Of a DNA stretch of 64,000 bases, positions 35,097 through 43,755 are shown piece by piece. Below the pieces are notes generated by a model. It saw nothing but the letters and a program-made list of their open reading frames with translations. It was not told where the DNA came from and searched no databases. The DNA lies in the NCBI GenBank assembly GCA_021155205.1, contig JAJNPS010000047.1, positions 186,001 through 250,000 of the forward strand, written 5' to 3'. The stretch's first letter is position 1. Each line of letters begins with the position of its first letter. The position numbers were made by a program, and so were the translations under genes. This DNA is from Rhodobacterales bacterium (GTDB taxonomy: Bacteria > Pseudomonadota > Alphaproteobacteria > Rhodobacterales > Rhodobacteraceae).

Positions 35097-35695
35097 TGTC
35101 GCCCCTTCGCCTCGAAACATTCGAGATCCATGAAAGTCGCGGACCCGGCACCACCTTGTCCGCCGAACAGGGCGCCGTCGAAGAAGCCAGGCTGGCGTCA
35201 TATGAACAAGGTTATGCGGCCGGATGGGAAGATGCCGCCCGGGCGCAGTCCGAGGACCAGGCGCGACTGCGCGCCGACATTTCGCGGAACCTTCAGTCGC
35301 TCGGCTTTACCTTTCAGGAGGCCCGAGTCCATGTTCTGCGCGCGGTGGAGCCTTTGCTGGTCGAAATGGTCGCGCGCCTGCTGCCTGCCGCTGCGCGTGC
35401 GGCGCTGGGACCGGTGGTGGCAGAAACCTTGTTTCCGCTGGCCGAAGGTCTGGCCGACACCCCGGTCACGCTGGTCCTGAACCCCGCTTCCCGCGATGCG
35501 GTGGAAACCTTTTTCGGCCGGACGCCCGGCCTGCCGCTGGCCATTGTCGAAGAACGATCACTGGGCGAGGGACAGGTCTTTCTGCGGCTGGGCGATGCCG
35601 AGGCGCGGGTGGATCTGGACGCGGCTGTTGGCGCCATCGCCGAGGCGATCTCCGGCTTTTACACCCTGATTGACGAGGACAGAAAACATGGATGA
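35093..35695 (+). CDS. fliH: Flagellar assembly protein FliH
   Basis: The 200-residue protein has an acidic, glycine/alanine-containing helical N-terminal half (YEQGYAAGWEDAARAQSEDQA) and a C-terminal domain with PVTLVLNPASRDAVETFF and GQVFLRLGDAEARVDLDAAV, typical of FliH, the regulator of the export ATPase FliI. It overlaps fliF by 4 bp and fliN by 8 bp. The sequence family is weakly conserved, so position carries part of the evidence. fliI is not in the window. Confidence 0.82.
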   Translation: MMSPLRLETFEIHESRGPGTTLSAEQGAVEEARLASYEQGYAAGWEDAARAQSEDQARLRADISRNLQSLGFTFQEARVHVLRAVEPLLVEMVARLLPAAARAALGPVVAETLFPLAEGLADTPVTLVLNPASRDAVETFFGRTPGLPLAIVEERSLGEGQVFLRLGDAEARVDLDAAVGAIAEAISGFYTLIDEDRKHG

Positions 35696-35957
35696 CGCGC
35701 TCGACCCGAATCCGTTTGCGCAGGTGCCCATCGAGATCATGATTTCGGTCGGCAAGGCGCGCCCGCTTGTCCGAGACCTGTTGCGGATGGGCCGGGATTC
35801 CGTGCTGACGCTCGACCGGCGGGTCGACGACATGGTGGAACTATATGTCGGCGAACGCCTGATCGCGCGGGGGGAACTGCAAGAGCTTGAGGGCGACCAG
35901 GCCGGGCAGCTTGCCGTCCGCCTGACTGAGGTCGCCAATCTCAAGGGCGGTCTGTGA
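35688..35957 (+). CDS. fliN: Flagellar motor switch protein FliN
   Basis: The 89-residue protein is a single SpoA/FliN domain: VPIEIMISVGKARPLVRDLLRMGRDSVLTLDRRVDDMVELYVGERLIARGEL. It forms the lower C-ring, on which direction switching and export docking depend. I chose the ATG at 35688; a TTG at 35670 is also in frame, but the domain and a GAGGA site fit the ATG. It lies between fliH and fliP with overlaps on both sides. Confidence 0.93.
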   Translation: MDDALDPNPFAQVPIEIMISVGKARPLVRDLLRMGRDSVLTLDRRVDDMVELYVGERLIARGELQELEGDQAGQLAVRLTEVANLKGGL

Positions 35958-36679
35958 TGCGGCGGTGCGGTGCCCTTGCGATCTGCCTGATGCTGGTTGC
36001 GGGCCCCGTCCTTGCGCAGGATCTGTCGATCAGCCTTGGCGGCGACGGATCGCTGGCGTCACGGTCGGTCCAGCTTCTGCTGCTGATCACCGTCCTCAGC
36101 ATCGTGCCGGGACTTGCTGTCACGATCACCTGTTTTCCCTTTGTCGTCACCGTGCTGTCGATCCTGCGCCAGGCCATCGGACTGCAACAATCACCGCCCA
36201 ACATGCTGATCGTCAGTCTGGCGCTGTTTCTCAGCTGGTACGTGATGGACCCGGTGATTACCGAGGCCTGGCTCCGCGGCATCGAACCCCTCAGCAACGG
36301 CACGATGGAGCTTGACGCGGCGATCACCGCGACACTGGCACCGTTCCGGATTTTCATGGCCGGGCGGCTGGACATGGACACCTTTGCAGCGCTTCAGGCG
36401 CTGCGCCCCGAAACCACCGCCGCAGCACCCGCCGACGCGGCGCTGTCGCTGCTGGTGCCGTCGTTCCTGCTCAGCGAAATCCAGCGCGCCTTCGAGATCG
36501 GGTTTCTGATCTTTCTGCCTTTTCTGATCATCGACCTGGTCGTCGCGGCGGTCCTCATGTCGATGGGCATGATGATGGTGCCCCCCGGCGTGGTCGCGCT
36601 GCCCTTCAAGCTCGCGTTTTTCGTGGTCGCCGATGGGTGGAGCCTGATCGCGGGTGCGCTGGTGCGAAGTTATTTCTAG
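35957..36679 (+). CDS. fliP: Flagellar export apparatus protein FliP
   Basis: The 240-residue protein has a cleavable-type signal peptide (about 1-21, ending VLAQD) and FliP membrane segments. Signatures are ITCFPFVVTVLSILRQAIG, PPNMLIVSLALFLSWYVM, FLLSEIQRAFEIGFLIFLPFLIIDLVVA and SMGMMMVPPGVVALPFKLAFF. It forms the export gate core. The ATG overlaps the fliN stop (TGATG); a GTG three bases earlier is an alternative. It is the last gene of the rightward unit. Confidence 0.96.
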   Translation: MRRCGALAICLMLVAGPVLAQDLSISLGGDGSLASRSVQLLLLITVLSIVPGLAVTITCFPFVVTVLSILRQAIGLQQSPPNMLIVSLALFLSWYVMDPVITEAWLRGIEPLSNGTMELDAAITATLAPFRIFMAGRLDMDTFAALQALRPETTAAAPADAALSLLVPSFLLSEIQRAFEIGFLIFLPFLIIDLVVAAVLMSMGMMMVPPGVVALPFKLAFFVVADGWSLIAGALVRSYF

Positions 36680-37159
36680 CATAGGGCATTCCGGTACGGC
36701 GATGCCTCTGTGGTTTCGATCGGCGATCGCGCGGCGGATGTGGCACGATGTTCGTCATGACCGTGCGGCAGGTCGGGCCAACCGCGGACCCCTGGCCGCA
36801 AGACTGCTTTGACGGTCGGCCAACGTTGCCCGCAGCCAGCTGGCGTGCTTCCCGAGGGCTGGAGCATCGTTGAAACATGTCGGACGGGCCGCGCCGCAAT
36901 CACGACGAAGATTCGTGCCTGCCGTGCCGAAACACCCTTGCGCCCGGTCCGTCATCGCGTCCGGATGTGACGCCCGATGAACCGGAAGGCCGTTACAGCA
37001 CGGCTCGCAGCGCCTTGAAGAACCAGGGCATCCGTCACCGGCGCGCCGGGCACCGCAGGCGCCTCAACGGCCCGTTGGCGGATTTGGATCCACCGGCAAC
37101 CAGGACAACCCGCCGCTCTCGGCGCAAGGCATGACCTGTCGTCGGTGCGCCATTGGTGG
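36680..37159. other. 480-bp gap between fliP and flgI with no recognisable gene
   Basis: Both flanking genes point into this stretch, so it need not carry promoters, and it is far longer than the other convergent gaps here (1-41 bp). It has several short open frames on both strands (for example 36877-37134 on the plus strand), but they lack ribosome sites, are rich in Arg/Pro/Ser in the manner of out-of-frame GC-rich DNA, and match no family I know. I see no terminator with a T-run, no tRNA and no long repeat. It may be decayed remains of a lost gene or element. Confidence 0.5.
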
Positions 37160-38260
37160 TCAGTTCACGACAAACTCGGCATGGAGCGCCCCGGCAGCAT
37201 TGATGCTTTTCAGGATGTCGATCATGTCATAGGGCGCGACGCCCAGCGCGTTCAGGCCTGCAACCACCTCTGACAGGCTGGTGCCGCCGGAAATTTCTGC
37301 CATGCCGGTGCCCGGACCCTTGGAAATCGCGGCCGAGCTGCGCGGCACGACGATGCTCTGGCCTTCGGAGAACGGGTTTGGCTGCACCACCATCGGGCTT
37401 TCCTCGATCCGCAGGGTCAGCCCGCCCTGTGCGACTGCCACGCGACCGATGCGGACATCCTCTCCCATGACAATGGTTCCAGATCGCTGGTCGACGACGA
37501 CACGGGCGCGCGATGTGGCTTCGACCGTCAGTCCTTCGATGCGGGCCAGCACATGCGCAGGCGACGCCATCCCGGCAGCAGCGAGGTCAAGACCCAGCGT
37601 GCCGGCATCCAGCATGGCCGCAATCGGGCGTCCGAATTCAGCATTGATGGCGCTTTCGATCCGTCCCGCCGTAGTGAAATCCGGTGTTTTCAGCGCCAGA
37701 CGCAGCGAGGTCAGGGTGGTAAAGTCAAAGGCGACCTCTCGCTCGATCCGGGCCCCTGACGGGATCGCCCCCGAAGTGGGAACGCCCTGCACCACGCGCG
37801 CGGCATTGCCATCGGCGGACACGCCCCCTGCCAGGATCGTGCCCTGGGCCACCGCATAGATCTGGCCATCGGCCCCGTTCAGCGGCGTCATGATCAGGGT
37901 GCCGCCCAAGAGGCTCTTGGCGTCGCCGATTGCCGAAACCGTGACGTCGATGCGCCCGCCCGCGCGGCCAAAGGCGGGCAGGGTGGCAGTGACGAAAACG
38001 GCCGCGACGTTCTTTGGCCGGTATTCCTCGCCCGCGACATTGACGCCCAGCCGTTCCAGCAGGTTGGCCATGATCTCTTCGGTAAAGGGGGCGTTGCGGA
38101 TGCCGTCGCCGGTGCCGTTCAGGCCGACGACCAGGCCCGTGCCGACCAGGTCGTTGCCGCGCACGCCGTCGAATTCGACCAGGTCCTTGATGCGGATCGG
38201 CCCCGCCCACAACAGCGACGGCATGAAAAGGATCAGGCAGGCAAGGACCAGGCTGCGCAT
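37160..38260 (-). CDS. flgI: Flagellar P-ring protein FlgI
   Basis: The 366-residue protein has a signal peptide (about 1-19, LLWAG) followed by the FlgI start RIKDLVEFDGVRGNDLVGTGLVVGLNGTGDG. Later motifs are KNVAAVFVTATLPAFGRAG and the end GLNALGVAPYDMIDILKSINAAGALHAEFVVN. It forms the ring around the rod in the peptidoglycan layer. It overlaps flgL by 1 bp (TGATG) and ends the leftward hook operon. The L-ring gene flgH is not here. Confidence 0.97.
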   Translation of the reverse strand: MRSLVLACLILFMPSLLWAGPIRIKDLVEFDGVRGNDLVGTGLVVGLNGTGDGIRNAPFTEEIMANLLERLGVNVAGEEYRPKNVAAVFVTATLPAFGRAGGRIDVTVSAIGDAKSLLGGTLIMTPLNGADGQIYAVAQGTILAGGVSADGNAARVVQGVPTSGAIPSGARIEREVAFDFTTLTSLRLALKTPDFTTAGRIESAINAEFGRPIAAMLDAGTLGLDLAAAGMASPAHVLARIEGLTVEATSRARVVVDQRSGTIVMGEDVRIGRVAVAQGGLTLRIEESPMVVQPNPFSEGQSIVVPRSSAAISKGPGTGMAEISGGTSLSEVVAGLNALGVAPYDMIDILKSINAAGALHAEFVVN

Positions 38261-39258
38261 CAGATGTAGTCCACAAGGCTGAGGCGAGACAGTCTCGCGG
38301 TGATCGAATAGATTGATTTCAGTTGGGTTTCGGCAGCCTCAAGGCGGGTGGCGGCCTCATAGGGATCCGCTTCGACCAGCGCGTTCCGCGCAAGGCCAAG
38401 GGCAGTTGCCTCGTTCGCGTTGCGGGTCGCGGCGGCGGCGATGCGTTCCTCGGCCAGGCCGATGCGCGCGGCCAGATAGGTCCGGTCGTTGGCAGAGGTC
38501 AGCAATGCCTCGGCCGACCTTCGTGCAAGGGCGATGCGCTCGCCCGTGTTGCCCGCCAGAACGCCGGTGTTCAACAGCGCCGACATGGCGAGGCCCCGCA
38601 AGGTAGCGCGGATGGCGGGGTCAGTGGCGCGAACGTCGAGATCGGCCTCTTCACCCGGTGCGATATCGATCGGGTCAGTGCCGCTGGCGCCTTGATAGGT
38701 CGCACCGAACCCGGTTGGCGCGGCAAACCAGGTATCGATGGCGGTGACCACATCTGCGGCCGTCGCGACCGGACCAAGGCTTGATTGAAGTGATGCGAGC
38801 CAAGTGTCGGCATCGGGCAGCGGGGCCGTTTGTGTGGCGGTACCAGCAAACAGGCTGCGGTCGGCGAACCGGGCGTTCAGAGTCCCGATCACGCTGCGGA
38901 GGTCGCTTTGTGCCTGGCGCGCAGCAGTGTCGATCTGGCTGGCGGTGCCTGAGGACGACGCGGTCAACAGCGTGCCGGACAGGCTGTCGGCATATTCGGC
39001 GATCGTGCCGATGGCCGTCTGCATCGCGGTGGCGCGCATCGACGCCTCGGTATTGGCCGACCGATAGCCTTGCAGGCGTCCAAGGGCGCTGTCGATCCCC
39101 GCCAATGCGCGGAAATCTCCGCCTAAAGCCTGTCCGGGATCGGCGACCTTGCCGGTTGTCGCTTCACGGGACGCGCGCTGCAGGTCCAGCTTCAGGCTTG
39201 CCTGATAGCGGGCCAGCATTGCGGTTTGCGCCATGTCACCCAGGGAAACGCGTGTCAT
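38260..39258 (-). CDS. flgL: Hook-filament junction protein FlgL (HAP3)
   Basis: The 332-residue protein is flagellin-like at both ends: N-terminal LARYQASLKLDLQRASREATTGKV and C-terminal YEAATRLEAAETQLKSIYSITARLSRLSLVDYI, which form the helical domains joining hook and filament. The central part is variable. The ATG directly follows the flgK stop (TAGATG), so the two junction proteins are co-translated. Confidence 0.88.
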   Translation of the reverse strand: MTRVSLGDMAQTAMLARYQASLKLDLQRASREATTGKVADPGQALGGDFRALAGIDSALGRLQGYRSANTEASMRATAMQTAIGTIAEYADSLSGTLLTASSSGTASQIDTAARQAQSDLRSVIGTLNARFADRSLFAGTATQTAPLPDADTWLASLQSSLGPVATAADVVTAIDTWFAAPTGFGATYQGASGTDPIDIAPGEEADLDVRATDPAIRATLRGLAMSALLNTGVLAGNTGERIALARRSAEALLTSANDRTYLAARIGLAEERIAAAATRNANEATALGLARNALVEADPYEAATRLEAAETQLKSIYSITARLSRLSLVDYI

Positions 39259-40719
39259 CTATCCAATCCCCAACAAGGACTTGATCATGCTGTCAACCGC
39301 CTGCATCACCTTGGCGTTGGCGGCATAGCTTTGTTCGATCTGCAACAGGCTTTGCAGTTCCTGGTCGGTATCGACGCCATCCTGCAGTTCCAGTTCCTTC
39401 AGCGCGTTCATCTGCGCCGAGGCAAAACTGGCTTCGCTGGCCCGCTGGACGCGGGATTGCGACACCGAGGAGAGTAGATCGCCCGAAAGGGCCGCAAAGC
39501 TGCGTGCGCCTGCCATGAACCCGCCCGACGCCGGTTCGCGCGGGGCAGTCAACGCCGTGGACAACGCCCGGACCAGACCGGACGCGCCGGGGCTGCCGGG
39601 GGCGGTGGCTCCGACACCGTCGCGCAAACGCCACAGCGCGCCACCCTGCGCTGGATCGACGGCGGAACTGACCTTCAGCCGTTGGGCAAGGCCGACCTCG
39701 TTCGTCGCCAGGAACGCCGTGCCTCCGTCGGTCAAGAGGCCAGCCGCGCCCGGCGCTATGGTGGAATCGACCGCCGGATCGGCCAGGCGTTCGATCAGAT
39801 CGCGCGCGACCGCGTCCAGTTGCGCCTGCGCCCCTGGCGCGAGGTCATCGCGGATTGCGAAAAGGCCCGACAGCCTTCCTCCGGCGATCTGGCTGGTCTC
39901 GCCCGCGGTGGCGACAGGCCTTCCATTGATCGCTAGGCCCGACAAAGCGCCAGAGGCGAGGGTCATCTGCGGAACGATCGTGCCGACCGGCATGAACTCA
40001 AGTTTGGCTGCCGTGCCTTCCAGCAGGACCGCCCCGCCGGTCGTGAACAACGCCACTGTTCCGTTGTTCCGCGGCACCTCCCGCAGGGGAATCGCGGTTG
40101 CGATCCGGTCGATCATCTGCTGGCGCTGGTCGATCAGCGCCGAGGCGTCTCGCCCGCCGGCGGACAGGCTCTGGATTTTGGCGTTCAGGCTGGCGACATT
40201 GGCCAATGTCGTGTTGATGTCCTCGACCGTGGTTGCGATGTCGCGGTCGGCGCGGCTGCGGACATCCTGCACGGTGGCGGCGACCGCGCCGATCTTCTGT
40301 GCCACGGACACCAGCGCGTCCCTGACCGACGACAGCCGCGCCTCGGAGTCCGGGCGGGCAGCGGCGGCAATCAGCGATTCTTCCAGACCGGCGATCCGCG
40401 CACCCAAGGAGCCTTCGGTTTCGGGCGTACCGATGGCGCTTTCCATCGTTGCAAAGAATTTTGCCTGAAGATCGCGATCGGCACTGCCCGACTGCGCGAT
40501 CCTGCGGTCGGTCAGCAGGACAAGGTCCACCATCCGGCGCACGCCATCGACCTGAACGCCCTGGCCCGTGCCGCCAACGGACCGTGCGCTCAGCTGGACT
40601 TCGCGGCGGCCATAGCCTTCGGTGCGGGCGTTGGCGATGTTCGACGACACCACTTCGGCCGCGCGGGCGGCGGCGGTCAGGCCGGACAGGGAACTGGACA
40701 ATGCGCCGCTGATGCTCAT
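39259..40719 (-). CDS. flgK: Hook-associated protein FlgK (HAP1)
   Basis: The 486-residue protein has the axial-protein N-terminus SSSLSGLTAAARAAEVVSSNIANARTEGYGRREV and the C-terminus LLQIEQSYAANAKVMQAVDSMIKSLLGIG, both typical of FlgK. The middle is a variable region. The ATG at 40719 lies 10 bp after flgE. It is the first hook-filament junction subunit. Confidence 0.95.
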   Translation of the reverse strand: MSISGALSSSLSGLTAAARAAEVVSSNIANARTEGYGRREVQLSARSVGGTGQGVQVDGVRRMVDLVLLTDRRIAQSGSADRDLQAKFFATMESAIGTPETEGSLGARIAGLEESLIAAAARPDSEARLSSVRDALVSVAQKIGAVAATVQDVRSRADRDIATTVEDINTTLANVASLNAKIQSLSAGGRDASALIDQRQQMIDRIATAIPLREVPRNNGTVALFTTGGAVLLEGTAAKLEFMPVGTIVPQMTLASGALSGLAINGRPVATAGETSQIAGGRLSGLFAIRDDLAPGAQAQLDAVARDLIERLADPAVDSTIAPGAAGLLTDGGTAFLATNEVGLAQRLKVSSAVDPAQGGALWRLRDGVGATAPGSPGASGLVRALSTALTAPREPASGGFMAGARSFAALSGDLLSSVSQSRVQRASEASFASAQMNALKELELQDGVDTDQELQSLLQIEQSYAANAKVMQAVDSMIKSLLGIG

Positions 40720-40729
40720 CTATCCGGAC

Positions 40730-42034
40730 CTACCGTTTGATGTTCGTCGTCTCTTGCAGCATTTCATCCACGGTCTGGATGATCTTGGCGTTGGACGAAT
40801 AGGCGCGCTGGGTCTGGATGAGCTGCGTCAGTTCCGCCGCCACGTCGGTGGAGGATTCCTCGCGCGAATAGCCGGCCATGCTGCCGGTCGGACCGTCGCC
40901 CGCATCCCAGAGATAGAAGGCCCCGCTTTTCGGCGACAAAAGGTAGCTCTGGTCGTTCTGGGTGATCAGGCCGTTCGGGTTCGGCACGTCGATCACAGGA
41001 ATCTGATAGATGCGTCGGCTGAAGCCCTGGTCATAGATCACGTGCAAGTAGCCCTGCTCGTCCACCTCGACCGATTGCAAAATCGCGACTGCAGAGCCGT
41101 TTTTCGAGATTGAAACCGGCGCAAAGCCGGTCGAAAGCTGTGTCATGCCATTGGGTTCACCCGGTCGTCCGATGTCCAGCGCCAGGTTTCCGCCGCCCAC
41201 CGTCAAAGGAATTTCGCCGGTCAGGGGATCGTAGGCGCCGCCGGAAATCGGCGTGACGGACTGCACCGTGCCGCCCGCCGACTGGCTCGCATCAAAGACG
41301 ATGGTGTACTCGCCGACCACCGCCCCGCCCGAGGCGGAATCCGCGATCTGCATCGTCCAGGTGTTGGAGGCCCCCGTCGCCGGAACGACGGGCGTAAAGG
41401 TAAAGGTCAGCTGTTCCGACGTACCGAGGTTGCCGAAGTATTCCACCGACAGTTCGTGCGGCGCGCCGGAGGATCCCGCCATTGACCCCGTCGCCGGCAC
41501 ATTCACACCCAGACGCATCAGAGTGCTGGGATTGCCGACATACTGGTTGGCGTTGATCCGGACCGGCTCCAGCGCGTTCAGGGTGTCGCGCGGAAAGTTG
41601 GGCAGCGTGCCGTCGGCATTGGCCGGCCAGCCAAGCAGGACATTGCCGGATTCGGTGCGCAGGACGCCGTTTGCGTCGGGACGAAAGGACCCGGTCGTGA
41701 CCAGTGAGACTGGAAAACTGCCCGGAGCTGCATCGACCGATGAAATGTTGGTGATGGGCATGAAGCCGCGTCCGTCGATCGCAAGGTCGGTGGCGTTCTT
41801 GGTTCCAATCAGCGGTCCGCGCTGGTCAATCAGCCGCGTGCTGGAGACCCGCACGCCGCCCGCCGAATAGCCGGTGCGGTTGCCTTCCTGGATCACCACC
41901 GAATGAAAGTCAGCCTCGGCGCGCTTGTAGCCATAGGTCGAGGAGTTGGCGATGTTGTCGGAAATGGTCGCCAGCCGCGTGGCATTGGCATTCAGCCCGG
42001 CCACTCCGGCATTGAGCGAGGAGGAAATGGACAT
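40730..42034 (-). CDS. flgE: Flagellar hook protein FlgE
   Basis: The 434-residue protein begins SSLNAGVAGLNANATRLATISDNIANSSTYGYKR, the conserved axial-family start. It contains ATDLAIDGRGFM and ends AELTQLIQTQRAYSSNAKIIQTVDEMLQETTNIKR. The middle is the exposed variable domain (Gly, Ser and Thr rich). It is the first gene of flgE-flgK-flgL-flgI, with a 93-bp leader holding a CtrA-like box at 42091-42105. Confidence 0.96.
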   Translation of the reverse strand: MSISSSLNAGVAGLNANATRLATISDNIANSSTYGYKRAEADFHSVVIQEGNRTGYSAGGVRVSSTRLIDQRGPLIGTKNATDLAIDGRGFMPITNISSVDAAPGSFPVSLVTTGSFRPDANGVLRTESGNVLLGWPANADGTLPNFPRDTLNALEPVRINANQYVGNPSTLMRLGVNVPATGSMAGSSGAPHELSVEYFGNLGTSEQLTFTFTPVVPATGASNTWTMQIADSASGGAVVGEYTIVFDASQSAGGTVQSVTPISGGAYDPLTGEIPLTVGGGNLALDIGRPGEPNGMTQLSTGFAPVSISKNGSAVAILQSVEVDEQGYLHVIYDQGFSRRIYQIPVIDVPNPNGLITQNDQSYLLSPKSGAFYLWDAGDGPTGSMAGYSREESSTDVAAELTQLIQTQRAYSSNAKIIQTVDEMLQETTNIKR

Positions 42035-42090
42035 CCGTTAGCGCCTTTCTGCTGCTTCGACTCCTGATTGCCGAACCTGCAGGAGCGGGT

Positions 42091-42105
42091 TTAAGATCGC
42101 GCTAA
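42091..42105. promoter_or_regulatory. CtrA-like box upstream of flgE
   Basis: The plus strand reads TTAA-GATCGCG-CTAA (minus strand TTAG-CGCGATC-TTAA), one base from TTAA-N7-TTAA. It ends 57 bp upstream of the flgE start, between flgE and motB. It carries the same single deviation (TTAG half-site) as the fliL/fliF box, which supports a shared regulator. Confidence 0.6.
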
Positions 42106-42127
42106 CAGATAAAGTTTGATCTTTTTG

Positions 42128-42949
42128 CTACCTGTCGGACCGCAGCAGGATGATCTCGATGCGGTTGTTGCGCGCCGCTGTCGGATCCGGCGTCACGGCG
42201 ACCTGATCGGCATAGCCCGAGACGCGCTGGGGGCGGTCACTTGCCAGGCCTTTGTCGACAAGAAGCACCCGCAGGGCGTCGGCGCGGGCCGAGGACAGGT
42301 CCCAGACCGGGTTGTCGATCAGTGTGATCGGCATCGCGCTGACATGGCCGTTGATCGCAACCTTGTTGGCGGTCAGATCAAGGACAGATGCCACCATCGC
42401 TGCAATGTTGCGCGTGACCGGGGCGGGCTCTGCCGTCAGGCCGACAAACAGCGGTGCCTCGGGCAGATCAAAGAGTTCGATCACCAGCCCTTCGTCCGTG
42501 ACCTTGGTCACGACATGGCGCAAGGCCTGCTGCATTGTCATGCTTTCGCCACCGCGCGCCGTCAGTTCCGCCTGGAGTTTTTCCTGCGCAGCCGCCGTAT
42601 CCTTGGCGGCGTCGCCCCTTGCGGCGTTCTGTTCGGTCGGTTTCTTGCTGGAGGCGCCGGTACCGCTTTGCGCCAGTGTCTGTTCCGAAAAGATGGAATC
42701 GCCGCCGAATGCTCCATCGCCGCCGCCAGAAATGCGGTTCACGGGAATCGTCGGATTGAAGTAGTCCGCAATGCCCTTGCGCTGTTTTTCCGTCGTCGCG
42801 TTCAGCAACCACATCAGCATGAAGAAGGCCATCATGGCAGTCACAAAGTCAGCATAGGCCACTTTCCACGCCCCGCCGTGGTGCCCTCCGCCGACAACAA
42901 CCTTCTTACGCTTGATGATTACCGGCGCGGCATTGCCTTGCCCTGCCAT
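42128..42949 (-). CDS. motB: Flagellar motor stator protein MotB
   Basis: The 273-residue protein has a basic start and one membrane helix, AYADFVTAMMAFFMLMWLLN, with the proton-binding aspartate D34. The C-terminal OmpA/peptidoglycan-binding domain includes VAINGHVSAMPI, LSSARADALRVLLVDKG and the terminal NNRIEIILLRSD. It anchors the MotA ring to the cell wall. Its promoter lies in the 194-bp divergent gap with the DUF4202 gene. Confidence 0.96.
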   Translation of the reverse strand: MAGQGNAAPVIIKRKKVVVGGGHHGGAWKVAYADFVTAMMAFFMLMWLLNATTEKQRKGIADYFNPTIPVNRISGGGDGAFGGDSIFSEQTLAQSGTGASSKKPTEQNAARGDAAKDTAAAQEKLQAELTARGGESMTMQQALRHVVTKVTDEGLVIELFDLPEAPLFVGLTAEPAPVTRNIAAMVASVLDLTANKVAINGHVSAMPITLIDNPVWDLSSARADALRVLLVDKGLASDRPQRVSGYADQVAVTPDPTAARNNRIEIILLRSDR

Positions 42950-43143
42950 CCCGTCACCCCGTTTTCACACCCGGGGCCAGATTTGCCAGAACGCGGTGAA
43001 GGTCGGCTTAACCAGCGACTTTTTAGGGAAAATCCGCGATCTGGCCACAATTTCCGGCGCAGCGGATATTGCCCCGCACGCCCTTGGCGCGGTCGGCGCG
43101 GCGTGGCATCACTTGGCAACCTTGCCCATCGGGAAAACCACAC

Positions 43144-43704
43144 ATGACCGCCCTGCACGCCGCAATCGCCGCCATTGATGCCGCCAATGCAGCCGACCCC
43201 ACGTCAGAGGGCGGACAGCCTGCGGCGCTGGTTTATGGACAGCGGATGACGCAGGAACTGACGCGGCTTTTTCCACGGGCGTCCGAGCCGCTGCAGATCG
43301 CCGCGCGGGGCCAGCATATCGAACGCTGGCTTTTGCCGCGCAAGGATTACCCGGACGGCAAAGAGGGCTATCTGGGCTGGCGACGCGAGCAGGCCCGGCG
43401 GCATGCCGCACGGGTGGCGGGCATCATGGCGGATGCAGGATATGGCGCCGATGACATCGCCGCCGCCGGGCGGATGCTGCGCAAAGAAGGCATCAAGCGC
43501 GACGCCGAGGTGCAGGCGCTGGAGGACGTGATCTGTTTTGTCTTTCTGCGCTGGTACCTTGAACCATTTGCAGCCGGGCGCGACCCTGCCGAGGTTCTGG
43601 ACATCGTGCAAAAGACAGCGCGAAAGATGTCCGCCGAAGGCCGGGCCCGGGCCCTCTCGGAGTTTGCCCTGCCCGACGATCTGGCGGCGGCCCTGCGGAT
43701 ATGA
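43144..43704 (+). CDS. DUF4202-type protein of unknown function
   Basis: The 186-residue soluble protein reads as the DUF4202 family: IAAIDAANAADPTSEGG, QHIERWLLPRKDYPDGKEGYLGWRREQARRHA, RMLRKEGIKRDAEVQALEDVICFVFLRWYLEPF. Conserved His, Arg, Glu and Asp residues look like a metal or phosphate site in a helical HD-like fold, but no reaction is established. It stands alone, divergent from motB and convergent with secB, and I see no link to motility. Confidence 0.75.
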   Translation: MTALHAAIAAIDAANAADPTSEGGQPAALVYGQRMTQELTRLFPRASEPLQIAARGQHIERWLLPRKDYPDGKEGYLGWRREQARRHAARVAGIMADAGYGADDIAAAGRMLRKEGIKRDAEVQALEDVICFVFLRWYLEPFAAGRDPAEVLDIVQKTARKMSAEGRARALSEFALPDDLAAALRI

Positions 43705-43755
43705 GGCCTGCCTTGGCAATGCCGGAAATTGATCCGGGCGCGGCTTGCCCTGCGG

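Noticed and set aside
36877..37134. An 85-codon frame as a small gene between fliP and flgI.
   Set aside because: No ribosome site, no recognisable domain, and the composition is that of a random GC-rich frame.
42950..43143. CtrA box upstream of motB.
   Set aside because: Only a single TTAA half-site (GGTTAAGCC on the minus strand) is present; the next TAA-like sequence has the wrong spacing.
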